64,000 bases of DNA from positions 320,729-384,728 of the forward strand of contig NC_013887.1 of the NCBI RefSeq assembly GCF_000025525.1, written 5' to 3'. The position numbers and the translations under genes are program-made. The notes beneath the pieces are model-generated. The model worked only from the letters and a program-made list of their open reading frames with translations. It made no database searches and was not told the origin of the DNA. The stretch is from Methanocaldococcus sp. FS406-22 (GTDB lineage Archaea > AGJL01 > Methanococci > Methanococcales > Methanocaldococcaceae). Below are positions 17,995 to 30,124 of the stretch, piece after piece (the first letter of the stretch is position 1; each line of letters opens with the position of its first letter).

Positions 17995-18902
17995 CTTCTT
18001 CCCCTTCTACTTAAATAGATAGCTAATCCTATCATTCCAAAGCCAATGATAATTCCAATAAAACACAGCAAATATCCAGTTATAGGCTTTGTGGAGTTTT
18101 CAGAGTTTTCTTCTCCCAATACTATTACATCGTTAAGTGTTGAATCATAAAGTTTTACATACAAATATGGTTCTTCTAAGTAGGCAGTTTTATTTGAGAT
18201 AAAAACATTATATCTTTTTTTAAATGTAAATGTCCCTTTTGGATTTTTGATAATGTAGGAGGTTTCATTTTCATTAATTGATGTGACGTTCATAATAGAG
18301 TATCCACAAAACTTAGATGCATTAAAGAATTTTGTATAGTAAATATTACAAATTGAAGAAATATCATCCAAATAAATCAAACTTATGACTTTTTTATCTG
18401 TTTTATTATACTCCAAGATATATTTTCCATTTGTCTCAGCCAACTTATCTTCTGCCATTATAGCTATTTTTACATCAGATGGCGGGATTCTCATTCTGAT
18501 TGGTCCTCCAAGGGAGCCTATATAATCTTCAAGTTGTGGAATTGTTATGTTTATTGTATTATTGACTTTTTCAAGAGTAAAGTTGTAGTAAAATACAACA
18601 GAATTTGAGGAATTGCTGTATAACAGATTAGAGTAGTTGTATCCATATATTTTCTCATACAAAATGATTCCAGCAGATTTTACATAATAAGGGTTGTTTG
18701 TTCCATTTATTATGTCTTTAACATAGGCAGTATTGTTTTTTACTGTAATATACAGTATTTCGTTGTAGTTTATACTTTCATAAGGGACACTTACACTTGA
18801 AGTGTTCTTATAGGTTGTATTTGAGATATCTGAAATATTCTCGGCATAAATAAAAGATAATCCAAAAACACATAAAATTAATAAACCAATTATCTTTTTC
18901 AT
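17991..18902 (-). CDS. Exported protein with C-terminal membrane anchor
   Basis: The protein has 303 residues. A cleavable-type signal peptide ([20 protein letters not shown]) starts it. An extracellular domain of ~245 residues with many NxS/T sequons follows, and it ends in a membrane helix [22 protein letters not shown] and a basic tail SRRGRR. This type I topology differs from the pilins around it and suits a cell-surface anchor or assembly factor of the pilus. AGGAGGGAAG precedes the ATG. No family recognised. Confidence 0.65.
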   Translation of the reverse strand: MKKIIGLLILCVFGLSFIYAENISDISNTTYKNTSSVSVPYESINYNEILYITVKNNTAYVKDIINGTNNPYYVKSAGIILYEKIYGYNYSNLLYSNSSNSVVFYYNFTLEKVNNTINITIPQLEDYIGSLGGPIRMRIPPSDVKIAIMAEDKLAETNGKYILEYNKTDKKVISLIYLDDISSICNIYYTKFFNASKFCGYSIMNVTSINENETSYIIKNPKGTFTFKKRYNVFISNKTAYLEEPYLYVKLYDSTLNDVIVLGEENSENSTKPITGYLLCFIGIIIGFGMIGLAIYLSRRGRR

Positions 18903-18916
18903 AGTCTTCCCTCCTA

Positions 18917-19639
18917 TTAGCTAATTTCAAATGTTATTTTTTTCTCAACATCTCCATACTTCGTTGAAGCAACAATCTTAAATATTATTGTATTTGGAAC
19001 TTTTGTATTATTTATTAGGATGTAGTAGCTTATACTTTTCTTAGAATCTCCTTTCAGTAAAAAACTCTTTGTTGGGCAGTTTAAATCAATTAAATCGAGT
19101 AAATTTGAGGTGTTTAGTGCATTTCCGTTAGATGCAGCAGCATAATATAACTTTCCATTTTCATCATAAAATTTCATTGAAGAGTAATATGTTGTTCCAT
19201 TAAAATAAACATAATATCCACTATAATTGTAAGGATTTCCATCCCTATCCAATAACAGGCTGTTATTGTTCTCATCTATATTTACTGATGCCCATGAAAC
19301 ATTTGGAGTTAGGCAATATATTCTTGTATTCACAATTAAATCGTCTTTAATATTATTAATGAACTCTAATCTTATCGTTTCTATAAACCTTTCTTCCGGA
19401 TTATTTGTTATCTGATTATCTCCATTTAAGTCAAGGTTTGTAAAATAGTAGGTATCAATCGTGGAAATTTCTATAGGCTTTATAACCTCTCCTATGGATG
19501 ATGTTATTGTAGGGGTTATTTTTTCGGTTGCATCATTAAATACGTTGTTGCTCCATAGATAATACGCAGTGCCGATAACTATCGCTGTTCCTATTAATAA
19601 CAACATAGTTATTATTAGAGACATTCCAGAGTTGTTCAT
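18917..19639 (-). CDS. Type IV pilin-like protein, first gene of the pilus operon
   Basis: The protein has 240 residues starting MNNSGMSLIITMLLLIGTAIVIGTAYYLW, close to the pilin N-terminal domain, with Asn/Thr-rich extracellular sequence after it. The ATG at 19639 follows GGTGGTTAT. An in-frame ATG 17 codons upstream would translate through the promoter motif at 19658-19677 and is rejected. It leads an operon of ten genes running to 10931. It is likely a main or minor pilin of the structure built by this ATPase and platform. Confidence 0.75.
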   Translation of the reverse strand: MNNSGMSLIITMLLLIGTAIVIGTAYYLWSNNVFNDATEKITPTITSSIGEVIKPIEISTIDTYYFTNLDLNGDNQITNNPEERFIETIRLEFINNIKDDLIVNTRIYCLTPNVSWASVNIDENNNSLLLDRDGNPYNYSGYYVYFNGTTYYSSMKFYDENGKLYYAAASNGNALNTSNLLDLIDLNCPTKSFLLKGDSKKSISYYILINNTKVPNTIIFKIVASTKYGDVEKKITFEIS

Positions 19640-19657
19640 ATAACCACCATTAAGTTT

Positions 19658-19677
19658 ATGTAGGTAGTTGTGTATAT
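19658..19677 (-). promoter_or_regulatory. Variant of the pilin upstream motif before the pilus operon
   Basis: ATATACACAACTACCTACAT on the reverse strand differs at two positions from the motif before pilins A and B. It starts only 19 bases before the start codon here, against about 86-91 bases there. A shared regulator is possible, with different geometry. Confidence 0.45.
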
Positions 19678-19883
19678 CTATTACAGGCAATATTTGTGAT
19701 AAAATAAACTTTATGATATTTAAGATTATCCTTATCTATATTTTATAGAACAACTTTTGACATCATCCATAAAAACGTTTCACCATAATTTATGAATTAT
19801 GTAATGACATTTCTATCGATATTAATAATAATATTTATACTTTTATTATGATATATACCTTTTCGTAGATTGGGTGTTAAAAT

Positions 19884-22800
19884 ATGAAACTTAAATTCAT
19901 AATTTTATTATTTGCATTATGCTTAGCAATATTTACAGTAAACGGGTTGGAAATAAAGGATGTCGATTACTACGACAGTTCTCAATATTTGGTGATAACT
20001 GTAAGTAATCCAGATAACAATATAAATGCAAATATATCAATAATTGGGTATATAAATAACAAAATAGATACACAAATCTGCTTATATAATTACACTATTC
20101 CAAAAGAAAGTATCTATTTTATAAGTAAAAAAGTAATATTTAAAGAAAAAGGGATGCATATTATACAAATATTAATTAAAGATTCCAAAGGAAACGTATA
20201 TGTTTTTTCTAAAAAAATTAACATAACTTGGGCATATAATAGTAAAGTCCCAGTATATCCTGAAGAAATTCCAACTCCTATAATTGAAATAGAAGGCATA
20301 TCTTTTGGAATATCTCCTACATATAATGAGCTTCCATTCTATGACATAATGTATGTTACTGTAAGGAATAATGACATAATTCCACATTATGTAAATGTAT
20401 ATGTCAGTGGTAGTGTTATTGGAAAAGAGTATGCTGTTCAAAATGATAAAATAGTGGAAATCAATTATCAAAATAACTCAGCATTAATTTCATGGTCACC
20501 ACATGTTTATGTTCCACCAAAATCTAAAGTGGTTGTTCCTCTTAAAGTAAATTTTGAGTATTCAGGAGAATACAAAATTATAGTTAAAGCTACTGATGAA
20601 AACAATAATCACATAGAAAAAACTATAGAAAATACATCTCCAGAGCTTGTAAGCCTTACAAATAATACGGATGTAAAAATTTATAAAATAAACATTCAAA
20701 ATCCCTTAGATGTTTATGATATTGAATGTGAAAATGGTTATGAAGATTATTGTTACTCAAACTGGTTTGATATTAAAGTAAATAATACAGTTGATTACGA
20801 TGTGTATGGAACGTTGCGAATATTCTTATGTGAAAAAGAAGGAAATTATTACAAGATTTTTGATAATGTTACGATATCAAAATATTTTCTTGGAAGAGGT
20901 CTTGGAGAAGGATACGTTATTCCAATTAAATTAGACACGTCAAAACTAAACCCTTATAATAAAAATTTTGTAGTATTTGTTTTGTATAATACAGGTGGAT
21001 TCAAAAGCTATTTTTATAAAACATTTAAAAAACCTATAACAATCAATGGATTAGAAGTAAAAAACTATCCTAAGCATTACTATTTTGTTGATGAAAATAT
21101 CTATTATGATGTCTATGTTAATATAACTAACAATTTAAGTAAACGTATATATGCGAATATCTCAATAACAGACATCTATAACAAAACATATTCTATGGAA
21201 GTAAAACTTAATAGAAGTTATAACATAGTTAAATTTAGAGGGTTAAAGATTAATGCAAAAGAGTTATCTCATAATGGAAAAATTAGACTGAAATTTATAA
21301 TCACTGCTATTACTCCACCTTACGAAAAATATTACATAATAAAAAAGAATGAAACTCCAGAACTGTCTTTGATACCTACTCCTCCAGTCTGTGTTCAAGA
21401 TAATTTAAATGATGAAATATTTGCTGGATACTATCAAAATATTTCATTTGTTCTTAAAAAACTTGTTGGAAAAACAGTTTATGCAAGGGTATATATAACA
21501 GTCCCCAAAGAAATAAAAAATTCAGCATTTTTTGATGAAAAATATTTAAAAATTGGAACAATGAAGGAGATTCCTGTAAATATAAAAACCATATTTTTAA
21601 AAGAGTATAATGGTCCAATATATATTCATGTAGATACAGAGGGAGGAGTTAGAGAGTGTGTTGTAACGAGAATTATTAAAGTAAGGCCAATAGTCTCTTG
21701 TTATGATGTATATTTAAATAATTATTCAGTCTATATAAAAATAAGGAATAGAACACAGGGTTTTGTTAGTAATGAACCTATTGTAGGATATCCTGTCAAT
21801 GTTACAGTATATTTAAAGAGTGCTGTTCCAAATTTGAAGGGTATTGAGATATGGGCTGTTGCAATGGATAAAAATGGAAAATTAATAAACTGTAGTAAAA
21901 AAAAGAAAATTAACATTTATGGAACTTACAAAAAGGTCAATATTAGCGTTTTATTTAATGATTCATTAGAAGGTTATCTAATAATATACGCAAAGACGGG
22001 TGAAGTAGTTATCCCACTGTATTATGAGCCAATTTTAGTTACGTACCCTGTAAAATTTAACTTAAAATATAACGTTTCTTATCCGTGGGCAAAATTAATT
22101 CTATCTCATAACTATCCCGTTCCAATAAAGGTTACCGCCACAGTGGGGAAATTTTCAAAAAACATAACAATATATCCATTTAAAGAAGAAACAGTTCCAT
22201 TTTATGTTGGAAAAAATAGGGATAACATAACAGTAAGTATTGAAGTGTTAAATAATATTTCAACAATAAAAAAGTTTAAAAAGACATTTTATTTTAGAAA
22301 ATATGCGTTTATTAACATAAGTAATAATTCTGCAAATAATGAGACTATAATTAAAAACATAATCAAAACTCTTAATATCACAAATGCAAGTAAAAGTGAA
22401 AATAGTACAACACAAATTCAAAAGAATAAAACAAATAGAACTAAGAATACTATAACTCCTCCACCAAATATTGTAACAGAAAACACATCTCCTAAAAAAT
22501 ATAACATATCTAAAGAAGAGTGGGAATTATTCTGCAATATTACTGGAATCACCGCTCTTAAAGAGTTCATATTCACACTTAAAGGTTTATTATATTTAAT
22601 ATTAATTGGATTAATTATAATTGCGATAGTTTCTTTAATATACGAACCTACACGTTCAAAAATACTCTCTATCATTGCATTCATTCTCTACAAATTAAAG
22701 GGTACTCATGAAAAACATGAGAAACCAGAAACTATAAAATTACCAGAACCTCCAAGAGTTTATGTATTTGATGTAATTTATTTATTGGGAGACACTGTAA

Positions 22801-23024
22801 AGATGGAGATATACTCTGAAGTGGATGTTAGCAAGGATGTGTATATACTATCTCCAACAAATAAGAAATATAGAATAGAAATAATAAAAACTGAAAAGAA
22901 TAAATACCTTGGGATATTTAAAATACCAGAAAACGAAGTTCCAGGACAATATTTCATTGTGTATAAGCCAGAAAATTTATCAATTGGTGGATTTTTGGTA
23001 GTTGATATTAAAAAGAATATGTAA
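19884..23024 (+). CDS. Large surface protein with signal peptide, C-terminal anchor and cytoplasmic tail
   Basis: The protein has 1046 residues. A signal peptide ([21 protein letters not shown]) is followed by ~870 extracellular residues rich in beta-type sequence and NxS/T sequons, probably a string of Ig-like or NEW3-like modules. A Thr/Asn/Pro-rich stalk near residues 830-880 precedes one membrane helix ([19 protein letters not shown], about 900-920). About 120 cytoplasmic residues follow, with a second beta domain ([12 protein letters not shown]...VPGQYFIVY). It is divergent from the pilus operon, sharing the 19640-19883 promoter region. A role as scaffold or receptor for surface filaments is inferred. 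The family is unknown to me. Confidence 0.7.
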   Translation: MKLKFIILLFALCLAIFTVNGLEIKDVDYYDSSQYLVITVSNPDNNINANISIIGYINNKIDTQICLYNYTIPKESIYFISKKVIFKEKGMHIIQILIKDSKGNVYVFSKKINITWAYNSKVPVYPEEIPTPIIEIEGISFGISPTYNELPFYDIMYVTVRNNDIIPHYVNVYVSGSVIGKEYAVQNDKIVEINYQNNSALISWSPHVYVPPKSKVVVPLKVNFEYSGEYKIIVKATDENNNHIEKTIENTSPELVSLTNNTDVKIYKINIQNPLDVYDIECENGYEDYCYSNWFDIKVNNTVDYDVYGTLRIFLCEKEGNYYKIFDNVTISKYFLGRGLGEGYVIPIKLDTSKLNPYNKNFVVFVLYNTGGFKSYFYKTFKKPITINGLEVKNYPKHYYFVDENIYYDVYVNITNNLSKRIYANISITDIYNKTYSMEVKLNRSYNIVKFRGLKINAKELSHNGKIRLKFIITAITPPYEKYYIIKKNETPELSLIPTPPVCVQDNLNDEIFAGYYQNISFVLKKLVGKTVYARVYITVPKEIKNSAFFDEKYLKIGTMKEIPVNIKTIFLKEYNGPIYIHVDTEGGVRECVVTRIIKVRPIVSCYDVYLNNYSVYIKIRNRTQGFVSNEPIVGYPVNVTVYLKSAVPNLKGIEIWAVAMDKNGKLINCSKKKKINIYGTYKKVNISVLFNDSLEGYLIIYAKTGEVVIPLYYEPILVTYPVKFNLKYNVSYPWAKLILSHNYPVPIKVTATVGKFSKNITIYPFKEETVPFYVGKNRDNITVSIEVLNNISTIKKFKKTFYFRKYAFINISNNSANNETIIKNIIKTLNITNASKSENSTTQIQKNKTNRTKNTITPPPNIVTENTSPKKYNISKEEWELFCNITGITALKEFIFTLKGLLYLILIGLIIIAIVSLIYEPTRSKILSIIAFILYKLKGTHEKHEKPETIKLPEPPRVYVFDVIYLLGDTVKMEIYSEVDVSKDVYILSPTNKKYRIEIIKTEKNKYLGIFKIPENEVPGQYFIVYKPENLSIGGFLVVDIKKNM

Positions 23025-23028
23025 TTTA

Positions 23029-23877
23029 TTATTCCAATTTTATTCTTTTACTTGCTCTTCTATCTGCCCAGCATTGAATACAAATTCCCACTGGTAGAGA
23101 AGCTGTGTGACAGCCAGCAACTTCAATAAAAACGTCTAAGGCAGTTATATCTCCACCTAAACCCATTGCCCCAATTCCTAAACTATTTATCTTCTCTAAC
23201 AACTCTTTTTCAAGATTAGCTATTTCTTTATCTTTGTGTCTCTCTCCTATTTTTCTTAGCAGTGCTTTTTTAGCTAATTTTAATGCTACATCAGCAGTTC
23301 CACCAATGCCTATTCCAACAACTATTGGTGGGCATGGTTTTCCTCCAGCATTTGCTACAGTTTCTAAAACAAAATTTTTTATTCCCTCTATTCCATCAGA
23401 TGGCTTTAACATTTTTAAAGCACTCATGTTCTCGCTACCCGCCCCTTTTGGGAAAGCAATTATTTCAATCTCCCTATCTAAGCTTTCATCAAACTCTATA
23501 TTGATAAATGGGGCACCTAAACCAACATTTGTTTTAAAATTCTCCCTTGTTAAAGGATGAACTACATTGGGCCTTAAAGGAATCTCTTCTGTTGCTCTTT
23601 TTACACCTTCTTTTATTTCCTCAATGATTTTCATTATTTCAGAGGAATTTATATTCTTTCCAATTTTTAAAAATATTATCGGAACTCCAGTATCTTGACA
23701 TAAAGGGACGTGTTTCTCTTCAGCTATTTCATTGTTTTCTATGATTGCCTTTAAAGTATTTTTTGATATCTCACTACTTTCTTTTTTATAACCTTCTTCT
23801 AATGCATTTTTTACATCTTTTGGTAAGTAGATAACTGCCTCTCTAAACAGTTCAACAACTACATCAGATATTTTCAT
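23029..23877 (-). CDS. Fumarate hydratase class I, alpha subunit
   Basis: The protein has 282 residues, the size of the separate alpha chain of two-subunit class I fumarases. Three conserved cysteines for the oxygen-sensitive 4Fe-4S cluster occur in VPLCQDTGVPI, GGKPCPPIVVGIGIGG and VAGCHTASLPVGI. It interconverts fumarate and malate in the incomplete reductive TCA path that methanogens use for 2-oxoglutarate synthesis. The beta subunit is not next to it. GGTGAAAGA precedes the ATG. It converges with the big surface-protein gene four bases away. Confidence 0.93.
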   Translation of the reverse strand: MKISDVVVELFREAVIYLPKDVKNALEEGYKKESSEISKNTLKAIIENNEIAEEKHVPLCQDTGVPIIFLKIGKNINSSEIMKIIEEIKEGVKRATEEIPLRPNVVHPLTRENFKTNVGLGAPFINIEFDESLDREIEIIAFPKGAGSENMSALKMLKPSDGIEGIKNFVLETVANAGGKPCPPIVVGIGIGGTADVALKLAKKALLRKIGERHKDKEIANLEKELLEKINSLGIGAMGLGGDITALDVFIEVAGCHTASLPVGICIQCWADRRASKRIKLE

Positions 23878-23932
23878 TCTTTCACCAAATCATGTTTTTT
23901 ATATTCTATTTTGAATTTTTCATAATAATATT

Positions 23933-24589
23933 TTATATCCTCTTCAATAACTCTTTTGGATAATCTAACAATGTTTTTTCCAACTCTTTTGTTGTCAATC
24001 CAGCCCCTAAACCAACTTTTTTTGCAAACTCAACATCAATTAAATCCTCTGGAGCGTGAGTATCTGTATTTATCAAAGTTTTTAATCCAAACTCTCTCGC
24101 AATATTGGCAACATGGCCGTTTGTTATATTATGCCCCCTTCTCGAGGTTATTTCAACGAATATATCATTCTCCTTCAAATTTTCAGCAGTTTCTTTATCA
24201 ATAAAGCCGGGATGAGCTAAAATATCAACATCTTCAGATATTGATGCATAGTAATTAGTTTTTTCTTCAACCGGCTCAACTACTGTCTCTCCATGAACAA
24301 CTACAATCTCAGCCCCTAAATCTTTAGCCTTTTTAGCCATCTTTGGGATTGACTTTGGTGGGATGTGAGTTAGCTCAACACCAACAATAACTATAATGTC
24401 ATCCCAGTATTTTTTTAATTCCTCTTTAGCAATAGTGGTTTTTTCAATCAACTCTTTATAATTGCTGAAATCAGCATGGTCTGTTATGGCTATAGCTTTA
24501 TGCTTTAAAACTCTTGCCCTTCTAACTAATTCAGCAGGAATTAACTCTCCATCACTAAAAATTGTATGTGTATGAAAATCAAATCTCAA
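23933..24589 (-). CDS. PHP-family metal-dependent phosphoesterase
   Basis: The protein has 218 residues. The metal ligands of the PHP fold are visible: HTHTIFSDGE, TDHADFS, VGVELTH, VVVHGE, LAHPGF and NTDTHAPEDL. Related proteins include histidinol phosphatase and PolC/PolX phosphoesterase domains; the substrate here cannot be read. The start is TTG at 24589 after GGGGTGATATT, immediately downstream of the bioB stop, which makes it a likely co-transcribed companion of bioB. Whether it acts in biotin metabolism is open. Confidence 0.85.
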   Translation of the reverse strand: MRFDFHTHTIFSDGELIPAELVRRARVLKHKAIAITDHADFSNYKELIEKTTIAKEELKKYWDDIIVIVGVELTHIPPKSIPKMAKKAKDLGAEIVVVHGETVVEPVEEKTNYYASISEDVDILAHPGFIDKETAENLKENDIFVEITSRRGHNITNGHVANIAREFGLKTLINTDTHAPEDLIDVEFAKKVGLGAGLTTKELEKTLLDYPKELLKRI

Positions 24590-24593
24590 AATA

Positions 24594-25562
24594 TCACCCC
24601 ATTAAATTATAAAAATCTCTAATCATCATTAAATCATCCTCTAAGCCTCTCCCCTTTGTAGTTAAGTAGTTTCCAACCATTAAACCATCTAAGGCCATTA
24701 AAGCATAGGATTGAAAGTCCCTTAGGTTATATATCCTTCCACCAGCTAATCTAATCTCTGCATAAGGTAGAATTATCTTATAAATTGCTATCGATTTTAA
24801 AGCATCTGAAATGCTTATTGGCTTAATTTCTCCATTTTTTATTTTTTGATAGGCCTTAGTTCCTTCAATTGGATGTAGAATGTTTATTGGAACACTATCA
24901 ACTCCCAACTCTTTAAGTTCAAAAGCCATTTTTATTCTCTCCTCTGCACTCTCTCCAAGTCCAAATATTCCTCCACTGCAAACCTCTAAGCCAAGTTTTT
25001 TAGCCTCTTTAATAACCTTTACTTTATCATCATAGCTGTGGGTTGAGCAGATATTTTTAAAGTAGTTTTTTGATGTTTCTAAGTTATTGTGCAATCTTAC
25101 ATCTAATTTTTTTAGTTCTTTTAATTTTTCTCTATCCAACAATCCCAAGGAACAGCACACCTTTAAATTTGTCTCCTCCTTTATAAGCTCTATAGCTTCG
25201 ACAATTTTAACGAATTCATCATCATTAATTTTTTTACCGCTCGTTACTATGCTGAATCTCTCAACTATGCCATCAAATGTTTTAGCATATTCTAAAATCT
25301 CATTTTTAGACTTTAATGGATATATTGGAATATTGCATTTGTTATGAATAGATTGAGAGCAGAAAATACAATCCTCTGGACATTTTCCACTTTTGGCATT
25401 TATTATAGCACACAATTTAATTTTGTTATTTATTTTATTTTTTATTTTAAAGGCCAAATACAGCAAATCTATGGTGTTGAAGTTGTTATATAGATAGATA
25501 GCATCATCAAAATCTATTTTGTTCTTTAGAGATTTTTCTAAAAAACTCTCAATATCTATCAA
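24594..25562 (-). CDS. bioB: Biotin synthase (radical SAM)
   Basis: The protein has about 322 residues. It inserts sulfur into dethiobiotin. The radical SAM motif CPEDCIFC follows AIINAKSGK. Further BioB residues are seen in KVCCSLGLL, EVCSGGIFGLGES and the Arg of EIRLAGGR, ligands of the auxiliary 2Fe-2S cluster. The start chosen is TTG at 25562 because GGTGA lies four bases before it. An ATG at 25577 lies upstream of that ribosome binding site, and a longer reading to 25688 would run across the divergent bioW promoter. The gene is divergent from bioW-bioF. Confidence 0.93.
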   Translation of the reverse strand: MIDIESFLEKSLKNKIDFDDAIYLYNNFNTIDLLYLAFKIKNKINNKIKLCAIINAKSGKCPEDCIFCSQSIHNKCNIPIYPLKSKNEILEYAKTFDGIVERFSIVTSGKKINDDEFVKIVEAIELIKEETNLKVCCSLGLLDREKLKELKKLDVRLHNNLETSKNYFKNICSTHSYDDKVKVIKEAKKLGLEVCSGGIFGLGESAEERIKMAFELKELGVDSVPINILHPIEGTKAYQKIKNGEIKPISISDALKSIAIYKIILPYAEIRLAGGRIYNLRDFQSYALMALDGLMVGNYLTTKGRGLEDDLMMIRDFYNLMG

Positions 25563-25646
25563 ACTCTCACCTTTCATATCAATAAACAAGATTGCTTTTA
25601 AAAACTTATATGTTTTAGTTTTGATATTGTTTATGTGGTGATTGTT
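25563..25646. promoter_or_regulatory. Divergent biotin promoter region
   Basis: The 84 bp between bioB and bioW must contain both promoters. Inverted copies of ATAAACAA (25580-25587) and TTGTTTAT (25627-25634) lie near the two ends, and AAACTTATATGTTTT lies in the middle. This is a plausible operator and TATA arrangement, but no regulator is known from the sequence. Confidence 0.4.
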
Positions 25647-26348
25647 ATGTATAGTATAAAGATGAGGGCATCGAAGAATGGAAAACACATCTCTGGAGCA
25701 GAGAGGATTGTGAATAAAGATGAGATTGAAGATGTTGCGAGGGAGTTAATTAAAAGGGCTTTAACTCATGAAAATGGGACTCCAGATTTTATAAATATAA
25801 AGATTGAAGAGATTAAGGAAGATATAGAGTATATCGACCACTTACCAATAAAAACAATTCATTGCAAAAACAAAGAAGAGGCAAGAGAAAAGGCAAGGGA
25901 AATATTGAGAAATGAAGGCATCCCAGATAAGGTTATAGATTATGCTTATGAAATTATTGATAAAGGAGGGATGAGGGGAGCTGCAATATTAAATTTAAAA
26001 GGAGAGAGGTTAGAGCCAGATAAAGAAAGAGGTGTTAGAGTTAAAAACATAGATACAACAAAAGAATTAAAGGAGAAGATTTTAAAAGAAAAATTAGGAA
26101 CAGAGAGGACAGTTGATGCCATTGCTATAGCATCTAAGGTTATTCATTTGGGTGTTATAGCAGAGTTATGCACTTCAGATAACAAAAGCTACACAACTGG
26201 CTACGTTGCAACTAAAAGAGGATATTTCAGGATTACAAATTTAAAGAAAGAAGGGGAAAGTGGAGGAAGAGTATTTTTTGTTAAAAATGATGTAAATATA
26301 GAGGATTTAATAGATAAATTAGAAAACAAGCCATTCATTATAAAATAA
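25647..26348 (+). CDS. bioW: 6-carboxyhexanoate-CoA ligase (pimeloyl-CoA synthetase)
   Basis: The protein has 233 residues from ATG 25647, with GGTGATTGTT before it; a GTG four codons upstream overlaps the binding site. The N-terminus [22 protein letters not shown] is the hallmark of BioW, and [26 protein letters not shown] is its central signature. BioW activates pimelate with ATP and CoA, giving pimeloyl-CoA for BioF directly downstream (12-base gap). Use of BioW implies free pimelate as the precursor. Confidence 0.95.
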   Translation: MYSIKMRASKNGKHISGAERIVNKDEIEDVARELIKRALTHENGTPDFINIKIEEIKEDIEYIDHLPIKTIHCKNKEEAREKAREILRNEGIPDKVIDYAYEIIDKGGMRGAAILNLKGERLEPDKERGVRVKNIDTTKELKEKILKEKLGTERTVDAIAIASKVIHLGVIAELCTSDNKSYTTGYVATKRGYFRITNLKKEGESGGRVFFVKNDVNIEDLIDKLENKPFIIK

Positions 26349-26360
26349 AAAGGGATTTTT

Positions 26361-27539
26361 ATGTTTAGGGAAAAATTAAGGAAAGAGATTGAAACCATAA
26401 AGAGTAATGGTTTATATAGATTTTTGAGAGAAAAAGGGAACAATATTTTAGATTTCTCTTCAAATGATTACCTATGCCTATCAAAGCATCCAGAAGTTAT
26501 TGAGGCAGTTAAAGAAGGGTTAAAATATGGAGCTGGCTCAACTGGCTCAAGATTGACATCTGGAAATATAAACCATCAAAGATTGGAGGAGAAAATAGCT
26601 GAATTTAAAGAAACGGAGAGAGCTTTAGTTTATTCATCTGGCTATGCAACAAATGTTGGAGTTATTAGCTCTTTATGCAAAAAAGGAGATTTAATATTGA
26701 GTGATAAATTAAATCATGCATCAATTATTGATGGTTGTAGGTTAAGTAAAGCAGATGTTTTAATCTACAATCACTGTGATGTAGAGCATTTAATTAATTT
26801 AATAGAGGAGAGTTATAAGAAATACAACAACTTATTTATCATAACCGATGGTGTTTTCAGTATGGATGGAGATATAGCTCCTTTAAGAGATTTAAAGAAG
26901 ATAGCGGATGAATTTAATGCAATTTTGATTGTTGATGACGCACACGGTACTGGAGTTTTGGGAGATGGAAAAGGGACATTAAAGCACTTTAATATAAAAC
27001 CTTCTGATAATATCATCCAAATTGGAACTTTATCTAAGGCTATTGGTGGATTGGGAGGGTTTGTATGTGGGATTGAGGAGGTTATAGAGTATTTAATAAA
27101 CACTTCGAGGAGTTTTATCTTTTCAACTGCTCTGCCTCCTCATGTTGTTGAAGGATGCATTAAGGCATTTGAAATTATTGAAAAGACTGATATAGTTAAA
27201 AGACTTCAAAAAAACATAAAAATAGCAAACGAAGTTTTTAAAAAATATGGATTTATCGGAGCGAACGAAGTGAGCGGAGAGCTACAAAAATTACTTCGTA
27301 ATTTTTGTTCAATTAAGGAGGATAACTTAACTCCAATCTATCCATTTATTTTTAAAGAAAAAACTATGGAGATAGCAGAACATCTAATAAAAAATAACAT
27401 TTTTTGTGTTGGGATTAGGTATCCAACAGTTCCTAAGGGCTTAGAGAGAATAAGAGTTAGTATAAATGTTGGACATAAAAAAGAGGATTTTGAATTGTTG
27501 TGTGAGAAGATTAGAGAGATTTATGATAGATATAGATAA
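26361..27539 (+). CDS. bioF: 8-amino-7-oxononanoate synthase with a small internal insertion
   Basis: The protein has 392 residues. This PLP enzyme condenses pimeloyl-CoA with alanine. Visible landmarks are FSSNDYLCLSKHP, YGAGSTGSRLTSGN, VDDAHGTGVLGDGKG and the PLP lysine in QIGTLSKAIGGLGGF; the C-terminal RYPTVPKGLERIRVS is also standard. Between KKYGF and the SIKEDNLTPIYPF strand it carries about 17 residues more than expected (GANEVSGELQKLLRNFC). These are encoded by a palindromic segment inserted in frame (27257-27310). The site is a surface loop in known structures, so activity may be kept. Confidence 0.93.
   Translation: MFREKLRKEIETIKSNGLYRFLREKGNNILDFSSNDYLCLSKHPEVIEAVKEGLKYGAGSTGSRLTSGNINHQRLEEKIAEFKETERALVYSSGYATNVGVISSLCKKGDLILSDKLNHASIIDGCRLSKADVLIYNHCDVEHLINLIEESYKKYNNLFIITDGVFSMDGDIAPLRDLKKIADEFNAILIVDDAHGTGVLGDGKGTLKHFNIKPSDNIIQIGTLSKAIGGLGGFVCGIEEVIEYLINTSRSFIFSTALPPHVVEGCIKAFEIIEKTDIVKRLQKNIKIANEVFKKYGFIGANEVSGELQKLLRNFCSIKEDNLTPIYPFIFKEKTMEIAEHLIKNNIFCVGIRYPTVPKGLERIRVSINVGHKKEDFELLCEKIREIYDRYR
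27257..27310. repeat. In-frame palindromic insert within bioF
   Basis: The segment contains a perfect 10-bp stem CAAAAATTAC (27285-27294) with GTAATTTTTG (27298-27307) around a TTC loop. Before it lies GGAGCGAACGAAGTGAGCGG, reminiscent of the GAGCGTAGCGAGG loop of the element near 4890. Its length is close to a multiple of three and it leaves the bioF frame open. Confidence 0.6.
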
Positions 27540-27540
27540 T

Positions 27541-27843
27541 TTAAATTATCATATACATTTGCACATATTCCGTTATGATTTCTTTTCCAGTGTTTTTATC
27601 AACTTTTTTATCAATTCTTTTTTGAAGGATTTTAAATCCATTCTCTTCATAAAATTTGATTAGTTTCTCATTGTTTAGTGTTTCTATTAAAATAACTCTT
27701 CCTCCAACAAGTTTATTTGCATTACATAATTATATTAAATTTTTAGAGCAAGAAAAAGTGTCTAATAAAGTTTTTACTTTTTCTTCATTATGTTCCTCCA
27801 ATAATGTTTTTAGAGGAATTACAACTTCATTTTCTTTGCCCAT
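27541..27843 (-). pseudogene. GNAT-type toxin remnant with internal deletion
   Basis: An ATG at 27843, overlapping the end of the upstream small gene, opens MGKENEVVIPLKTLLEEHNEE followed by VKTLLDTFSCSKNLI and a TAA stop. Only a few bases later, in another frame, NKLVGGRVILIETLNNEKL and IKFYEENGFKILQKR continue to a stop at 27541. The two pieces match the N- and C-terminal ends of GNAT acetyltransferase toxins. The middle, with the acetyl-CoA pocket, is missing. The partner gene upstream is intact, so this looks like a disabled toxin-antitoxin module. Confidence 0.72.
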
Positions 27844-27995
27844 TCAATTCCCTCTTTCAATAATCTCCTTGACTTTAATCTAATTTCCTCTGAAATTATT
27901 GGTTCTTTTGGTGGATTCTCTAAATCCTTTAAAAACCTTTCAGCAACTTCTTTATCTTTAATTATGCAAACTCCCTCCTCTAATAAGGTTGCCAT
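27819..27995 (-). CDS. Small antitoxin-like protein
   Basis: The protein has 58 residues: MATLLEEGVCIIKDKEVAERF and so on, ending EGIEWAKKMKL. GGTGATAATC precedes the ATG at 27995, in preference to an earlier in-frame start. The gene overlaps the broken GNAT reading frame by 25 bases, as paired antitoxin and toxin genes often do. The sequence is charged and helical with no recognised DNA-binding motif. The antitoxin role is inferred from this arrangement only. Confidence 0.55.
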   Translation of the reverse strand: MATLLEEGVCIIKDKEVAERFLKDLENPPKEPIISEEIRLKSRRLLKEGIEWAKKMKL

Positions 27996-28040
27996 GATTA
28001 TCACCTAATTATTACTAAATTATTTTAACTCTTACCAATT

Positions 28041-30119
<2,079 letters not shown>

Positions 30120-30124
30120 ATATT

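Noticed and set aside
19640..19690. A longer N-terminus for the first pilus-operon pilin
   Set aside because: It would code through the conserved upstream motif, while the ATG at 19639 has GGTGGTTAT before it.
27466..27883. Two forward open frames after bioF
   Set aside because: They run antisense to the broken GNAT gene and its partner, have no binding sites, and look like shadows.
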